Assembly (NCBI GenBank): GCA_946406115.1
Contig: OX291550.1
Coordinates: forward strand, 20,684,722-20,748,721
Direction of reading: 5' to 3'
Length of the DNA stretch: 64,000 bases
Source: Apoda limacodes
Lineage: Eukaryota; Arthropoda; Insecta; Lepidoptera; Limacodidae
The stretch's first letter is position 1. Every line of letters starts with the position of its first letter. This document shows positions 22,504 to 35,249 of this stretch, piece by piece. The position numbers were made by a program, and so were the translations under genes. Under the pieces are notes generated by a model. The model was not told the origin of the DNA, did no database searches, and saw only the letters and a list, made by a program, of their open reading frames with translations.

Positions 22504-22927
22504 TTAGGGTTTCGTACCCGAAGGGTAATTAGCGGAACCCTATTACTAAGGCTCCACTGTTCGTCCGTCCGTCCATCTGTCACCAGGCTGTATCTCATGA
22601 ACCGTGATAGCTAAACGTTTGAAATTTTCACAGAAGATTCTGTTGCCGCTATAACAAAAAATAATAAAAAAACAGAATAAAATAAATATTTAAAGGGGCT
22701 CTCATACAACAAACGTTATTTTTTTGCTCGATTTTGCTCGATATTGATAGTATATTCACAGAATATTTGGTTATTTAGTCACTTTCAAAATAAACAATTT
22801 AATTGAAATAAAAAAATATTTAGGGGTCTCCCATACCACACACGTGATTTTTTTGCCATTTTTATAGATAATGATGGTACGGAACCCTTCGTGCGCGAGT
22901 CCAACTCGCACTTGGCCGATTTTTTTA
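22504..22927 (+). repeat. Repeat family C, long copy
   Basis: Runs from 'tagggtttcgtacccgaag' through 'gtccgtccgtccatctgtca', 'ccaggctgtatctcatgaac', 'gaaattttcacagaagatt' and 'tgttgccgctataac' to 'ggaacccttcgtgcgcgag' and 'cgcacttggccgattttttt'. The ends resemble inverted forms of each other ('gggttccgtac' type). Other copies: 42676..43100 (minus) and partial copies near 60 kb. Non-coding and unclassified. Confidence 0.7.
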
Positions 22928-23508
22928 CTAAACCTCTATTGCATACAAAATTCACCTTGTATGAGTTTTGGGATTCGTTGTGCATTGGAAGTCAAAAATG
23001 GCAGTCTCAAACACAGACGTAATTGCATGGGAAGCCAATTTTGGCTTCTGATTTTTATATATAAATAAGAAACTTATTTTTATTTTTACTTTATATTTTG
23101 TCTTGTAAGCCTTAATAAAACACATTATAACATAAAAATAATTTTTTACTATTTAATTTAAAAATTCATGCAATAGATGGTTAAGAGTAAAACAAATGAT
23201 TACAACTGTATATGCCTCATATTTAAATTTTTCTGCATAGAGCTTTATAGAAATATACTTATTCATCTACAGTAAGAGAACGATTATAAAATATAGGTAG
23301 TGACGATTTAATTTTTCTTATCATGTTATAAATATGATAACGTGAAAACGTCTTTAATAGAAACACTGAGTTTAAAATAACAGCCTATACGTTACATGGA
23401 TTTTATTTATTGCTGATAAAGATAATCTGGATGTAAATACCCCATACCGAACAACTAAAACTCACTTAATTTATTAATATTCTAGTTAAGTTTTTGCTTA
23501 AACAAATA
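22928..23508. other. No gene seen
   Basis: AT-rich spacer between two repeats. Confidence 0.5.
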
Positions 23509-23776
23509 AAATGAAATTTGACTCCCTCGCAGCCTAGTTGGTAGTGTGACGGACTGCCGTGCAGAGGGTGTGGGTTCGATTCCCAGACTGGACACACATA
23601 TGTGTTTGTCTTGAGTCTGGGTGTACTAATGTATAATATGTATGTATTTACATAAAAAAGGTTATATATATGTATTTATATCCGTTGTCTGGTACCCATA
23701 ACACAAGCTTTGCTTACTTTGGGGCTAGACGGCGCCGTGTGTAATGTCCAAAAATATTTATTTATTTAAATGAAAT
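23509..23776 (+). repeat. SINE-1, complete copy with target-site duplication
   Basis: tRNA-derived SINE. The head has A-box 'tagttggtagtg' and B-box 'ggttcgattcc'. The body ends 'gctttgcttactttggggct', 'agacggcgccgtgtgtaatg' and an (ATTT)n tail. The 9-nt 'aaatgaaat' occurs immediately before (23509..23517) and after (23768..23776), a target-site duplication. Mobilisation needs a partner LINE; none here shares this tail. Confidence 0.85.
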
Positions 23777-24711
23777 AAATATTAACTAAAGAAAATTATG
23801 CGACATTAAACATGGAGTTATGATATAATCATTTATTATTGGACTAAATTTTAAAAAAATAGGTTAAAATTGCTTTGTAATTCAGTAAATTTATCATTTG
23901 ATTAAATAATATTCGCATCTAAATGAAAAAAAATGGCTTTATAGAAACCTTGATAAAATTACTACTTTCCTATATTAAAAAATTGCAAATAAAACAACTT
24001 CAAAGTGTCAATTCAGTTGCTAAATGTAATAAATCATGATCTATCATCAACGCTTTTCTGGAAAATAAACCTTGAGCCTACTCTTAAAAAATGTTTTCAT
24101 GAGGTAAAGCATTTATATTATGCACAGCTTGAAAGAAAAAACTGTAAATGTTAATTTGTAATCTTAGTCATAAAAACACTGTCGAGTACGACTGGCGGTT
24201 CAAAAAGGCTTTCTTCCTCTCTTAAAAGCTGACGAACAAATTCCACAATGTTACTTTAAATTCAATATTTACGTGTGACCATATTGAAATGCTTTTAACA
24301 TCTTCGTGTGATCATATTGTAGTGCTTGTCATAGGTATCGTACGTGCTAAGCTTAAAGTTTAAGCAACCAGTATGCGAAAATACATCTCTAAGGTTGAGC
24401 CAGTGCTTGACATAGCTTCCAACATTTGTACACTTATTTGAAGGTCATCACAGTATGGCATGGACCTTGTAACATTAGTTCATTGCTACAAATGCTCAAG
24501 TAGCCGTGCCAAACTAGGTATATATTGTCGAATTGGTGCACCAATATTTGAACAAAGATCTGTCACCAACTTAAAACACGTTCTTGTTAAAAGCACCTGC
24601 GCGGCCTACAACAAGGGTAACATGTCTGAGTGACAATCATTTCCGTACACAGAACTCAGAGGTTTTTTTTTACGCTTTATGTTATGTAACAATTTGTTTT
24701 ATATACATTCC
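23777..24711. other. No gene seen; one short tandem duplication
   Basis: AT-rich. 'cgtgtgaccatattgaaatg' near 24272 is repeated as 'cgtgtgatcatattgtagtg' about 33 bp later. No open frame of interest. Confidence 0.45.
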
Positions 24712-24835
24712 ACCTTGCTGGCAAAAAAATCTAGGGTCCTCCAGATTCTAAGCAATCACCGTAGCCTTTGGGCGCTTGCAACACCAGAAGTATAACTCGC
24801 GCGTTGCGGACAATTTAAAAATCTAATTACTTCCT
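24712..24835 (-). repeat. LINE-A 3'-end fragment
   Basis: Reverse-strand 'gcctttgggcgcttgcaaca', 'ataactcgcgcgttgcgga' and 'atctaattacttcctt' match the LINE-A end including its last codons, with many substitutions. Confidence 0.75.
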
Positions 24836-25329
24836 TACTGTTTCTCAAAAGTGACAGTTTTTCTACAAGTTCAAAGTGTAAATAATCTGATTTACTTTTA
24901 TCCTTATGTAGTAGGTAAATATGTCGCGTGATATTATCTCCTATAAAGTCGTAAATATTATTTATCCCGATCCTAAACCATTCTTACCATGTTGGTTATA
25001 AAATATACTTAAAAAAAATTAAAATGTAATATAAAATGTATAAAATACTTTTGAACAATTGTGATGAAACAAGATACCTACTTGTCTCTTTATTAAAAGA
25101 TTTACGTTTAGAAACCTCACGAAAAGACTAAGAAACACACTGAATTTAATTTCAATGCGCTATCAAGTTTTTAAAAGTACATTATGAAAAATTGCCCAAT
25201 TTTTAAATGATTAAATTAATAGCTAAAAATCGGAAATAAAACATGGCCATCAATAACAATACAATACTAATCTTGTTAATTTGATGTTAAAGAAGTTAAG
25301 GCAAATAAATATTTTAATAATAAATATAT

Positions 25330-25402
25330 TTTTTATATCACTAAAGTTGCAAACAAGCATAGAGTTCGTCTAGTGCTAAGCGGTCACCGTGGCCTGCTTT
25401 GC
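25330..25402 (-). repeat. LINE-A 3'-end fragment
   Basis: Reverse-strand 'atatcactaaagttgcaaac' and 'taagcggtcaccgtggcctg' match the last 70 bp of LINE-A. Confidence 0.65.
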
Positions 25403-26887
25403 TAATCACCATACCATATACTGACATAAATCAAACTTCAAGAATGTTAAGTACAACTATTTCGAAAAAATTTACTCGATAGCCAAAAATTTCACAACCG
25501 TACTTTTCCAAATTAGATCTCATGATTTAAAAAATACAGTAAGGTATCCATTTTATATTGACCCTCGGTTGAGTAGCAATAAAGAGAATATACGATACTT
25601 TCAGAAAATGGATTTAGTGATAATATTCAACATAATATCGGTAGGTACATTTAATAATTTTATGGAGATTCCTTCCTCCGGAAGATAACGATGGTTAACG
25701 GTTTTTGTTTTTTTCCACCTCGACACACCTTTCGTCTGGCTTCATTTGCATCGAAGCAAAAAGTTTTAATGCAAAAAACCGTCTCGAAAATTGCACATTG
25801 CTAACGGATAAAGATGCATGGAGGCGTATTTTTAAGTGCGCTCCGTTCAACATACTAAAAACTATAATGTTATTTTTATTAAAATTTCGCTGAATGAGAT
25901 ATTTTTGTCATTTACCGAAAACAACAACATAAAACAAGTTTAACAAGGTCTTGTTTGATGTCCTCAAGAAAATAAATTTTCCGTTTGGTGTCCAATTTAG
26001 GAAAAAAAAGTGGTGTATAAAAGAATTGGCCGTGACTTATGGGTAAAACATTGAAAAGCTAAACGCCGATTTCACTTAAGATAAGGTCCTTGTTGGTAGC
26101 TAAATTGAAACGAGTTAGTATGAGTTCACTATAAAAAAAAGAAGAAAAAATGGGTGATAAATATAGTAGAATACTAAATAAGATCCACACATTCACCTAC
26201 ACACACTAAAAAAACAATGTGTGTTACAAACACATTCATAAACCCAGTTCGGTTATTGGCATAGGAGTCTAACAGGAAACTTCCCAATTATAGTAAGACA
26301 GTTTAATGTAGTTTTGGTTAACTTTCTGCAGTAATCCGACTGACACTTGACGTTTTTTTAACCAGCTATGTCTTTCGCCTCCCCTCATCACAAAATAGAC
26401 TTAATAGTTCAGCTTAATTCCTTTTAACAGTCTATGTGCTGATTCTACTTACACTTAACATTTTTTAAATCGCCTTTGTTCTTTACTAAGACGCAAGCTG
26501 TCACACTGCCAAATTTTATCAATATCAGAGCAGTGGTTTAGTAATGAAACGAACAGAAACCGACAGACAGACGTTAAGTTTTATAATATTTATAGACTGA
26601 AACCCTCATCTTGCGTTAAATCAATTATTTTAAACTGAAATTACTAAGCTATCTCAATTAAAGGCTTAAAAGTAATTGCTCCTTTACAGAGGTAAATTAC
26701 TTATCTTATCGGCTACTTTATGTTAGGCATTGATCATCCATGATGCCGATCAAGTATCACAGTTTCTATTACAGCCAACATTAATTGGTCCATATCGACA
26801 AGCTTAGAGCTGCACGTGCACTCGTGTGTAACAACTTTGTAACAAATACTAATGCAAAATAGAAAAAAACAGTACCAATGCAACTCC
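25403..26887. other. No gene seen
   Basis: AT-rich. Near 26500..26585 'atcagagcagtggtttag' and 'gacagacagacg' suggest an old repeat too degraded to bound. Confidence 0.4.
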
Positions 26888-26940
26888 ATAAACGTAGGAT
26901 ATAGATAAACGTAGGATAAACGTAGGATATAGATATTGTA
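26888..26940 (+). repeat. Short tandem repeat 'ataaacgtagg'
   Basis: Three imperfect copies of 'aaacgtaggatatagat' or its shortened form lie just upstream of the 27-nt minisatellite. Confidence 0.7.
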
Positions 26941-26997
26941 ACCTAAGAGGTCCTTTACAGTCAAACTCTATAATTCTATAATTAACCTTAAAATGGA

Positions 26998-27376
26998 TCG
27001 TCAAATTGTAAAGATTAAAATTCATCTTCAAATTTTAATGATCTAGATTTACCGTCGAATTGTATAGATCTAGATTTATTACCAAATTTTACATATCGAG
27101 ATACATCGACAAATTGTAGAGATCTAGATTGATCGTCAAATTGTATAGATCTAATTGTACTTATCAAGATACATGGTCGAATTGTAGAGATCTAGATTTA
27201 TAATCAAATTGTACATATCGAGATAAATCGTCAAATTATAGAGATCTAAATTCATCGTCAAATTGGACACGTCTAGATTCATCGTCAAATTTTAAAGATC
27301 TAGATTTATCGTCAACTTCCGGAGATTTAGATTTATCGTCGAATTTAACAATATAAATTCTTCGTCAAATTGTACA
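26998..27376 (+). repeat. 27-nt minisatellite, about 14 units
   Basis: The unit approximates 'cgtcaaattgtagagatc' plus 'tagatttat'. Copies diverge by substitution and a few small insertions. Many units contain 'agatctagat' or 'agatcta' palindromic cores. The period is a multiple of three and one frame is open in many units, but in-frame stops (for example in the first and fifth units) show it is not coding as it stands. Confidence 0.85.
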
Positions 27377-28728
27377 AAAATATATTTTTCTAAAATATAA
27401 ATTGATATTATTCGAGTTTGTCAGGCGGGCCCATAATATCACTTAAGCACACATAGCACCCGTAAGATAAATCGAAAACACTTGTGCTAATAACAAAACA
27501 GATAATTAATGCACAGTCACACATACAGGTTAAGTTATACAATAAATAAAATATTTAATCCATTCAAACACAAATGCCGCAATGACAGAGTTATATTACC
27601 AGAAAAACAAAACTACCTACAGAAATATGTAGATACTTAAAGACACTCATATGTTATATCATATATCACAAATACTACATAGTTTTTTTTGTTTATTTTT
27701 ATATTTGCTTGTTTGGTCTTTGGAATTTTTTAAGTCGATAAAAGCGATAAAAACAGGTTTTCTTTTGCTAAATAATAGGACAATATGGTAAAAAAATCTT
27801 TATCTTTAATATAATCATATTTATTTTAAAACTTACCATGTTTAACATATTTATATTTAAAGAGAGAAGAAGAACCATGGAACTCTTATCAGAATCCCTA
27901 TTTGAACCATTTGGTTACTTATTACATTAAAACTGATCACAATATTCCGAAATATTTGGGAAAATTGTAAAATATTCAATGCGTTTTGTTGCATAAAAGC
28001 TGTGGAGACGATTGACTGTCAGAGAATGTCTCAGGGCATTAAGTCTGACATAATACCAATCAAAACAATAAAGTATGTAACAAAGCTTGATAAACATAAT
28101 TCTCTACAAGCAAACCTTCAATACTTATGTTTGTTCGCGTATAGCTCAGGTAAGTTAAAAAGTATGAATTCCATAAGATAATAAAATTACACTTGGTCTT
28201 ATTTTAAAACTTATTATTTACATTTAATTTACATTTAAATCGAGGAGGAGGTATTCATACCTACTCAAATATAAAAGAACACATATAATTGAACCATTAA
28301 CACCGTTACTAAGTCATTAACTATACCTAATCGTATAACTTTTATATTGAATACATCCAAAGTAACAGAAATTACGTAGAGATTAAGCAAGAAATAAAAA
28401 TTAAATAATAAGTAAGTAACTATTTCCAGTTGCAAGACTGTAATGCGAAATAATTTAATCCCCAGACGCTTGCAAAATAATTTCAGTTCACTTTTACTGC
28501 AATAGCACATTACTACAGTGACATATGGAAAAAAGATCATTTGTAATATCTTACTATTATAAAGAAATGTACTTACCACGTTTAAAATTAAAAACTGATA
28601 CAAAACCTCTTCTGTAAATACACTTAATTACTGTAAAATGTTATGATTTTCATTTAATAATGGGAGCCATTTATTTAAGAGTGTTTTTCGCACACTTAAA
28701 TCCACGCGGTGTAATTTTCCCCTAAGTA
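27377..28728. other. No gene seen
   Basis: AT-rich. A 112-codon minus-strand ORF (28265..28603) is hydrophobic but matches no family I know and has no supporting context. Confidence 0.4.
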
Positions 28729-28808
28729 ATTGACTCGAGCGGCGGTCGGTCGAGTCGCCGCTACACTGCGCCCGCGCAGCCTGCCGCCCCGGTACGTTAC
28801 GCGTGCCA
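28729..28808 (+). promoter_or_regulatory. CpG-rich island, possible promoter or 5' non-coding exon
   Basis: About 80 bp with many CpGs ('gcggcggtcggtcgagtcgc', 'ctgcgcccgcgcagcctgcc') stands alone in AT-rich DNA. It contains a good splice-donor match on the plus strand (CCCCG, then GTACGT at 28792). Such islands in insects can mark promoters or 5' UTR exons, but no downstream coding exon is seen in the window, so this is speculative. The strand is only suggested by the donor match. Confidence 0.3.
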
Positions 28809-29524
28809 AAGTTAATTACACAAGTTATCCTCTACCATATCTGTAGACTACAGCCTTAAGACTGTCATTACTCTACAACGTAGTTCACGTCTTTTCATAC
28901 AATCATTTGCAAATCACGATCGGACAGAAAGCGTCTAAATGATATAACTATGATATTATTCTATAAACCAAATACTGCAATTTTAAGCCTTTTTTGCTAT
29001 GTTGTAACGTAAATTAACATTAATAAGCATAATCTTCTACCATTTTAAAGTTAAAATATTCTAAAAAAACATTTAAATATGTATGTTCATATTTCACCTT
29101 CACTATAAATATTACGAGTATCTTTTTGCCTCTTCTCTTCCTGTTTGTTTGTATTTAACTCCGATATTTTGTATTATTTTGCAAATAATCATTTAATCAC
29201 TTTTCACGGTAACGATTCCCTTAATGTTAAATGTCTCTTTAATATCTATATACACTTCACTTTTATTTAACTAATTAGCAAATCTCGGCTATAAGGACTT
29301 GCTCTGTAGAATTACCATTATCGATAGAGATTGTAAAATTTTCCGAACACTATTTATTTCCTCAACATGTCCATGATATGTTAAAGACGCGTCAACAAAT
29401 GGCTATTAGTGTTAATATATACATTATATACCTATACAGATATTCAGATTTAAGCATCGGATGCTGTTTTTTTCCGTTTTACAAATATATATGAAAAATA
29501 CAAATATTATTTTTACATACATAT
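28809..29524. other. No gene seen
   Basis: AT-rich, no supported feature. Confidence 0.5.
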
Positions 29525-29733
29525 AGTATGTCTGTATGAATGGATGTTTGTTACTCAATCACGCTTTAGCCACTGGACGGATCAAAATGATACTTATAGG
29601 TTAGGTCCTATAATAGGACAAAGGCTACTCTTATTATATTTATCCCGAAAAAGATTAATTAACGAAGAATTAAGAAGTTCCACGCCGATAACCGTATTTA
29701 GGACGGACGGAGTCACTGGCAAAGTTAAGTAGT
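29525..29733 (+). repeat. Repeat family B, copy 4
   Basis: 'gttactcaatcacgctttag', 'ttatcccgaaaaagatt', 'cacgccgataaccgtattta' and 'ggacggacggagtcactggc' match family B landmarks. Confidence 0.6.
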
Positions 29734-30883
29734 TAATAATGTTTATTTAGATTGGAAATTTTCACGAACACTGTTTTTCTAGCTTAAATCCGGACGGGCA
29801 ACCTTTGCTTACTAAATTTACATCTTAGGATTTACTTAACCATTTCGCTAAGTAGCACATACAACATAACAAATACTAGTGATATATTTACGAGGAAATC
29901 ATTTACCATCATGCGCAGTCCACATTTTCGAAGCGTCAAAGACTAATTACAGTTTAGTAACCATTGCATTACAATAATTACTTCATATAATTTCCAAACG
30001 AGCAGTTAAGTGGATTACGTAAGTCCCTATTGATAATATTATTTAATGGTTTCTTTTGCATCTACACAATTTTTATCTCTGGTACAGTCGTTTGTTTAGA
30101 AACTAAATGCACACAGTTTCGTATTTAGTTTATTATAGTTTATTTTGTCAATACATCAACTTTCTGAGTACTGTAGCGTTTATTTATTTTGTACTTAAGT
30201 AACTGTGTGTGTTTTTATCTATGTTTAAACTTTAGTTTCTTCCTTTATGCGTTAATTTCTTTATTTTCTGTATATAAAGGTTGCGTGGTATATATCTATA
30301 CTAGCTATCATTAAGACTATATAATGCATTTAGTTTGCTTAGATTTTTTTATTATCTTTTTGTTTTATAAGATTTTTGGGTTCAAAAGAGTATGATAATT
30401 AAAAAAGGAACACATAAGTAGGTTTACTAACTGTATAGAATATACTCTGTATCAAATATATATGGTGTAAAAAATCGTTTTGCTTGTATGGTTTAAATGA
30501 TAAAATGTTATTACTTTGCAAATCCACTAAAAACAATTCAGTAGCTATGCCTTCACCAAATCACAAGTCGTTGGTGAAAATACCTAGACTCAAGACAAAG
30601 ACAATTTTCTTCACATCCGTCGAAATATACTTATATGAAGAAAATTAACTTACTTCGCCAGGAATTGTCAAAGAAGGCATCTTATTCTGGCTAAACTCCT
30701 TCATTTTACCAAATATTATATATATAGCCCTTAAGTCCAGATAAACTTTAATGCTTAGGACTAAAGTAGTTGATGAAAAGTGATTGTTTCCAACATAACG
30801 ATTAAGGTTTGAGTGTATTCAGCCACATTGTAACATTAAACTGTGAAGTTATATTCACATGATTTTTTTTCTGTGTTGGGATC
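29734..30883. other. No gene seen
   Basis: AT-rich, no supported feature. Confidence 0.45.
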
Positions 30884-30948
30884 GAACCTTCTTCCTCGGT
30901 ACAGCAGGCAAGGTCACTATTTCAACATGAGCCACTAATCAAACATAA
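30884..30948 (-). repeat. tRNA-like SINE head
   Basis: The minus strand reads 'agtggctcatgttgaaatag', 'accttgcctgctgtaccgag' and B-box 'ggttcgatccc'. It resembles other SINE heads here but has no recognisable SINE-1 body. Confidence 0.5.
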
Positions 30949-31574
30949 ATTCAACTGCTTACCGACCATTTAACCTTGCTCATTGTCATATTTCCAACAT
31001 TGTCCATAATTTGAAATTGTCGATTGAAAACATTGTTTATGTTTACATTTTTTACATTTATTGAAATTAAAACTCGTCTATTAAAAGTTGAAATCACCTT
31101 AAATTAATATATGTCTATTATATACGTATATAATTTATGTATATTATGTATTAATAATAATACATATTTATTAATAACAAAACGCATGTAATATAAATGC
31201 GTAAATAAGTGTTTGAATGCTTTTTCAACCTTTTCTAAGGATCCGCGTCTTAGAAAATTGCGATTTAAAGATTCTTTGAGGTGTAATTTGATAGCGAAGA
31301 ATCGCCTACGTCCACTAGGATCCCCTGCTTAAGTCCCCTGAGGTATTCTTTTAAATCTTTTTTAATGTCTTGGGGTTCCCAAGTTAAGTCAAGTGTTGCA
31401 AAACACGTTGACGATTTAAAAACACTACTCGTTTGCAATAACCTGTTTTACGTCCTTGTATCATCATCTGCTATTGTGTTGGATATTTATAAACCATATT
31501 GATTTGCTGCTAGCCACAGAATAAATACTTTTATTCCATTCCTCGCTAACTCTTTCAGTAAATGTAGTCAAGTA
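30949..31574. other. No gene seen
   Basis: AT-rich, no supported feature. Confidence 0.45.
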
Positions 31575-31798
31575 GTAAAGTGTGGTTTTAGAGAAACTTC
31601 CTGCAGCGAACGCTGAAGTTGTGGATTGAGCTCCCTGCCAAGGTTTTCTCTAAGGACTACAGTATGGGGTTCTTTAAAAAAGAAGTTATTAGATTTTTGA
31701 AGGGTCGGCACCGCCTGAGTGATGCCCCAGGTGTTGCAAGCGTCCATAGGCTGCGGTAACTGCTTACCATCAGGCGGACCACAAGCTGGTTTGCAATG
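31575..31798 (+). repeat. LINE-A 3' fragment with the last codons
   Basis: Keeps a decayed version of the protein end. RNFLQRTLKLW, LPAKVFSKDYSMGFFKKEV and GVASVHRLR are readable in frame and end at a stop, followed by 'cttaccatcaggcggaccac'. 5'-truncated and lacking the poly(A). Confidence 0.85.
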
Positions 31799-32364
31799 GA
31801 CACTTATACATGTATTCCGTAGATACCAACAGTCTTTAGATATAGAAATGTATCGTGTGTGAGTTAACATACACCAGTCGTATACTGGGCTAAATGTACT
31901 GAGGATACGATCCCTAACAGCTTATACTTTACAACGTTATGAAAAAATTAAAATTATTATCCAGCCATAGATTATAATAAACCTTTTATGATAAATATTT
32001 TGTCTCATTAACATAAAAACAGACCATAAAAATGTTTTGCGGTTTAGCAAAGCAGCCAGCAAGTGAACGCAGCGGCATTATAAGCAAGTTAAGTTTTCTT
32101 TGCTTTGACTGGTTTTTATTGAAATTACCGTATGTTAAAGACAATTTAATGAAATTATGGTGATTAAAAAAAACAATATAATATTGGTATTCAAAAGATT
32201 TATTGCATAAATGCTTTTCTTATGTTTGTAATGTATCATTTTAAGTGCAACAAAGGTTATGTCCGATATATCTTAAATTGTACCTGAAGTGTATTTAAAA
32301 AATAATAATTATAAATATTTATCGATAAATATTTGAAAAGGGCTAAAATCCATATCCACATACA
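31799..32364. other. No gene seen
   Basis: AT-rich, no supported feature. Confidence 0.45.
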
Positions 32365-32571
32365 TGTACATATATAAATATTTTAAATGCGAAAGTAACT
32401 CTGTCTGTGTGTCTGTCTGTTACCGCTTAAACCACTGTACTGATTAAGTTGAAACTTGGTATGGTTAGTTTTAGTCCGGGGACGGACTATTTGAAAACGT
32501 CAAGGAGTTGCCATTAAAATACAATGATAACCGAATTAAGGGTGATTTGAACCGCAGATAAAAGCTAGTAA
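32365..32571 (+). repeat. Repeat family B, copy 5, ends in ctagt
   Basis: 'aaatgcgaaagtaactctgt', 'gtctgtctgttaccgc', 'gttgaaacttggtatgg', 'gataaccgaattaaggg' and a terminal 'aaaagctagt'. Shorter than copy 2. Confidence 0.6.
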
Positions 32572-34958
32572 TAAATAATTTTAGAAACAGAATCAGTTTT
32601 TCTAGTGTTTTCTTTTTAAACACATTTACCTTACTTATTTACATATACTTAAGCGTTAAAAAAATTGCATTCCATTTTAGAAATACAAACAGTAAACTAA
32701 GAAATAAAATTATATGTACCATCCAAAAATCTACAATTTTATTCATATTTGTTTCATTTCATTGAAATGCAGTAGGTACCTAACAAGTTTTTTCTACATT
32801 CCGGTGGACTATTTTGACGTTTTTGCTGTCATTCAAATACATATTATGATTAGGGTATAGTGTCGGGGGTTTCCGCTTACAAATGACTAGCTGACACTAC
32901 TAACATTAAATAGAAACAAAATAAATACTATTGCGATGTATATTTCTTCGTTTTCGACTCGATTCTATTAAGTTCAATGTACTTATACAACCTTATATTT
33001 GTATCCATGATAATAATATTTCCTATGATACTTATTTAAATTAAATAGTGTAAAGAGAAATTTTTGTCTAAATTAAATACGAAAGATAAATACAATACAA
33101 ATTTATTTACAGACATAAAGAAATTACTTATAACAAACAAAAAACGCCGGCGTACACCTATCATTTCAGTTTTACGACACGACGCGCCTAATTTAAATCG
33201 GTTATATCTATTAAACTATTCGTTTAAATCACTATTTTAATCTACATTACATAAGCAAAGCTACTAATATTTTTATTTGAATAAGAATTGATAATGAATA
33301 GAAGAAAACTGCTTTACAAATCGCGTAATACTTTTAATTAATAATTTAAATATAAATTGAGAAATAGTTATTGAGAGTCAATCTTAGGAAATGGATATAT
33401 ACTATCACGGATATTCTATAGAACGTTTTAAGAGGAACAATCCCACCATACCATTTTTTTCGAGTAATTCGTAACTATTTAGGCAGCGCACGCCACGAAA
33501 AGATTCAGAAGACATTTTCTCCCGTTATTAAAACTTTTTTATTTGATGTTACATAGCCTATGTTTCTTCGAGATAAATACACTATCCAACGTAAAAAGAT
33601 TTTTTGATAACCGTCAGGTAGATCTAAATATTACCTATTACAAACAAAAAAACAATGTTTATAAATACATAATACTATACCTAAATAGATAATAAATTAT
33701 CTTAAATAATTGTAAAATAAATACTTAACTAACTTAATAACAATTAAAATAAATCTAAAACTAACTATAAAAGACAATGGCAAAAATTGTAATTAAAAAA
33801 CATTATCAAAAGAACTGCCATGTGGAAGAGTGCCCAGAAGGCTGGCAACAATAAATAATATTTTTTCTATATACAAGTACTTTGAACTAGAGCTGTATCG
33901 CAGATAACAAGGGAATCCATGTTGTTTGTATATAATTTACAAGTATTGTCATTCTTGACTTTGGTAATATAATACGACTTAACAAGGAAACGTAGCGGAA
34001 CGGGTTTTAATGTCGCCAAAGATCCGGCACTTTGTGACGCTTCAGTGGGTGAGGTGACTTGTTTTTTCATATCGATGGGTGACTGTTGTGATTATGTAAT
34101 TTGCTTAAAACATTGCAATAAACATATAAATAAAATTCAAGTTCGAAAAACTAGAATTTTATTAATAGTTAATAGGTGATAATAGCTGATCTTGTTTATT
34201 TTTATTCCTGCTCTGTTTTTTTTATAGAGAATATTTTTTTAGGATTTTAAGATTCTTAGAACGCCCTGATTTTTTTTTAATGTTCATTGTTATTTTTACA
34301 TTGAATTATTATTCAACAGAAATCGGGGAATTTCTACGATATTAAAATTGGTCATGGTACACAATACAGAATCTACAACCATTTTCAATGTTAAACCAGC
34401 CAATGTACTCGTGTTAACTTAGAGAGGTACTGGAAAAGGACTGCAATATTTGGACCAGGCCCTATACTCAAATAATCCCGACTACCACTAATTCTTCAAC
34501 ACATTATTAATCGAGGTAAAATTTTTTACAGTTTTTACCAAAAATCAGGTCACCCCGTTGCCAAAGGTACTACTCTAACGTCCGTCACTTCGTTGTGACG
34601 TAAAGTAATAAAGAAATACAGCCCCGTGATTGCTGGCCGAAAAAAAAACTGTTTCCTGTGGAAAATCTTGATCGGTATAAGACTATTCCATGTCCTTTTT
34701 CGTCTCTGCAACTATCCATGTGCCTGAAATCTGTTCCGATACGATGTTATATGTAATAAAAACGCATTATATAAGTAACTTTATTATATTACAATCAGGA
34801 TTATCACAAACGAATACTAGGGAGTTATAAAGTCCTAGTACATCAAACTTACAAACACACAAATCTTCATAGAACTAAGAAATAGATTTTAAATATACAT
34901 ACATATAAGTAATGGTTTTTTATATGTATTTGATAAAATTAGTAGGGTCTGTGTAGGG

Positions 34959-34962
<4 letters not shown>
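32572..34962. other. No gene seen
   Basis: AT-rich. 'gtggaagagtgcccagaagg' near 33821 looks like part of a dispersed repeat but cannot be bounded. No exon supported. Confidence 0.4.

Positions 34963-35019
<57 letters not shown>
34963..35019 (+). repeat. (GT)n microsatellite
   Basis: An uninterrupted dinucleotide run of about 57 bp. Confidence 0.95.
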
Positions 35020-35022
<3 letters not shown>

Positions 35023-35159
35023 TGTATGTGAATGAGATAATGTGCGTATGAATGTGTACTTATGTTTCATGTTCTTTTTATTTAGGAAGATAGTATATTT
35101 GTCATCATTAAAGTAATAACTTGCATTTATACCTGTGCCTCAAATGAGGTGATGCCCTA

Positions 35160-35249
35160 TAGGTGTTGCAAGCGTCCATAGGCTGCGGTAACCGTTTACC
35201 ATCAGGCGGACCGCAAGCTTGTTTGCCACCTAAGTGGTATTAAAAAAAA
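35160..35249 (+). repeat. LINE-A 3'-end fragment
   Basis: 'gttgcaagcgtccataggct', 'taccatcaggcggaccgcaa', 'tttgccacctaagtggtatt' and an A-run give the terminal 90 bp of LINE-A with few changes. Confidence 0.9.

Noticed and set aside
26998..27376. Possible CRISPR array or coding repeat
   Set aside because: Units are contiguous without unique spacers, the DNA is insect nuclear, and in-frame stops exclude a current repeat protein.
28265..28603. 112-codon hydrophobic minus-strand ORF
   Set aside because: Leucine/phenylalanine-rich as random AT-rich DNA often is; no family resemblance, splice context or neighbours.
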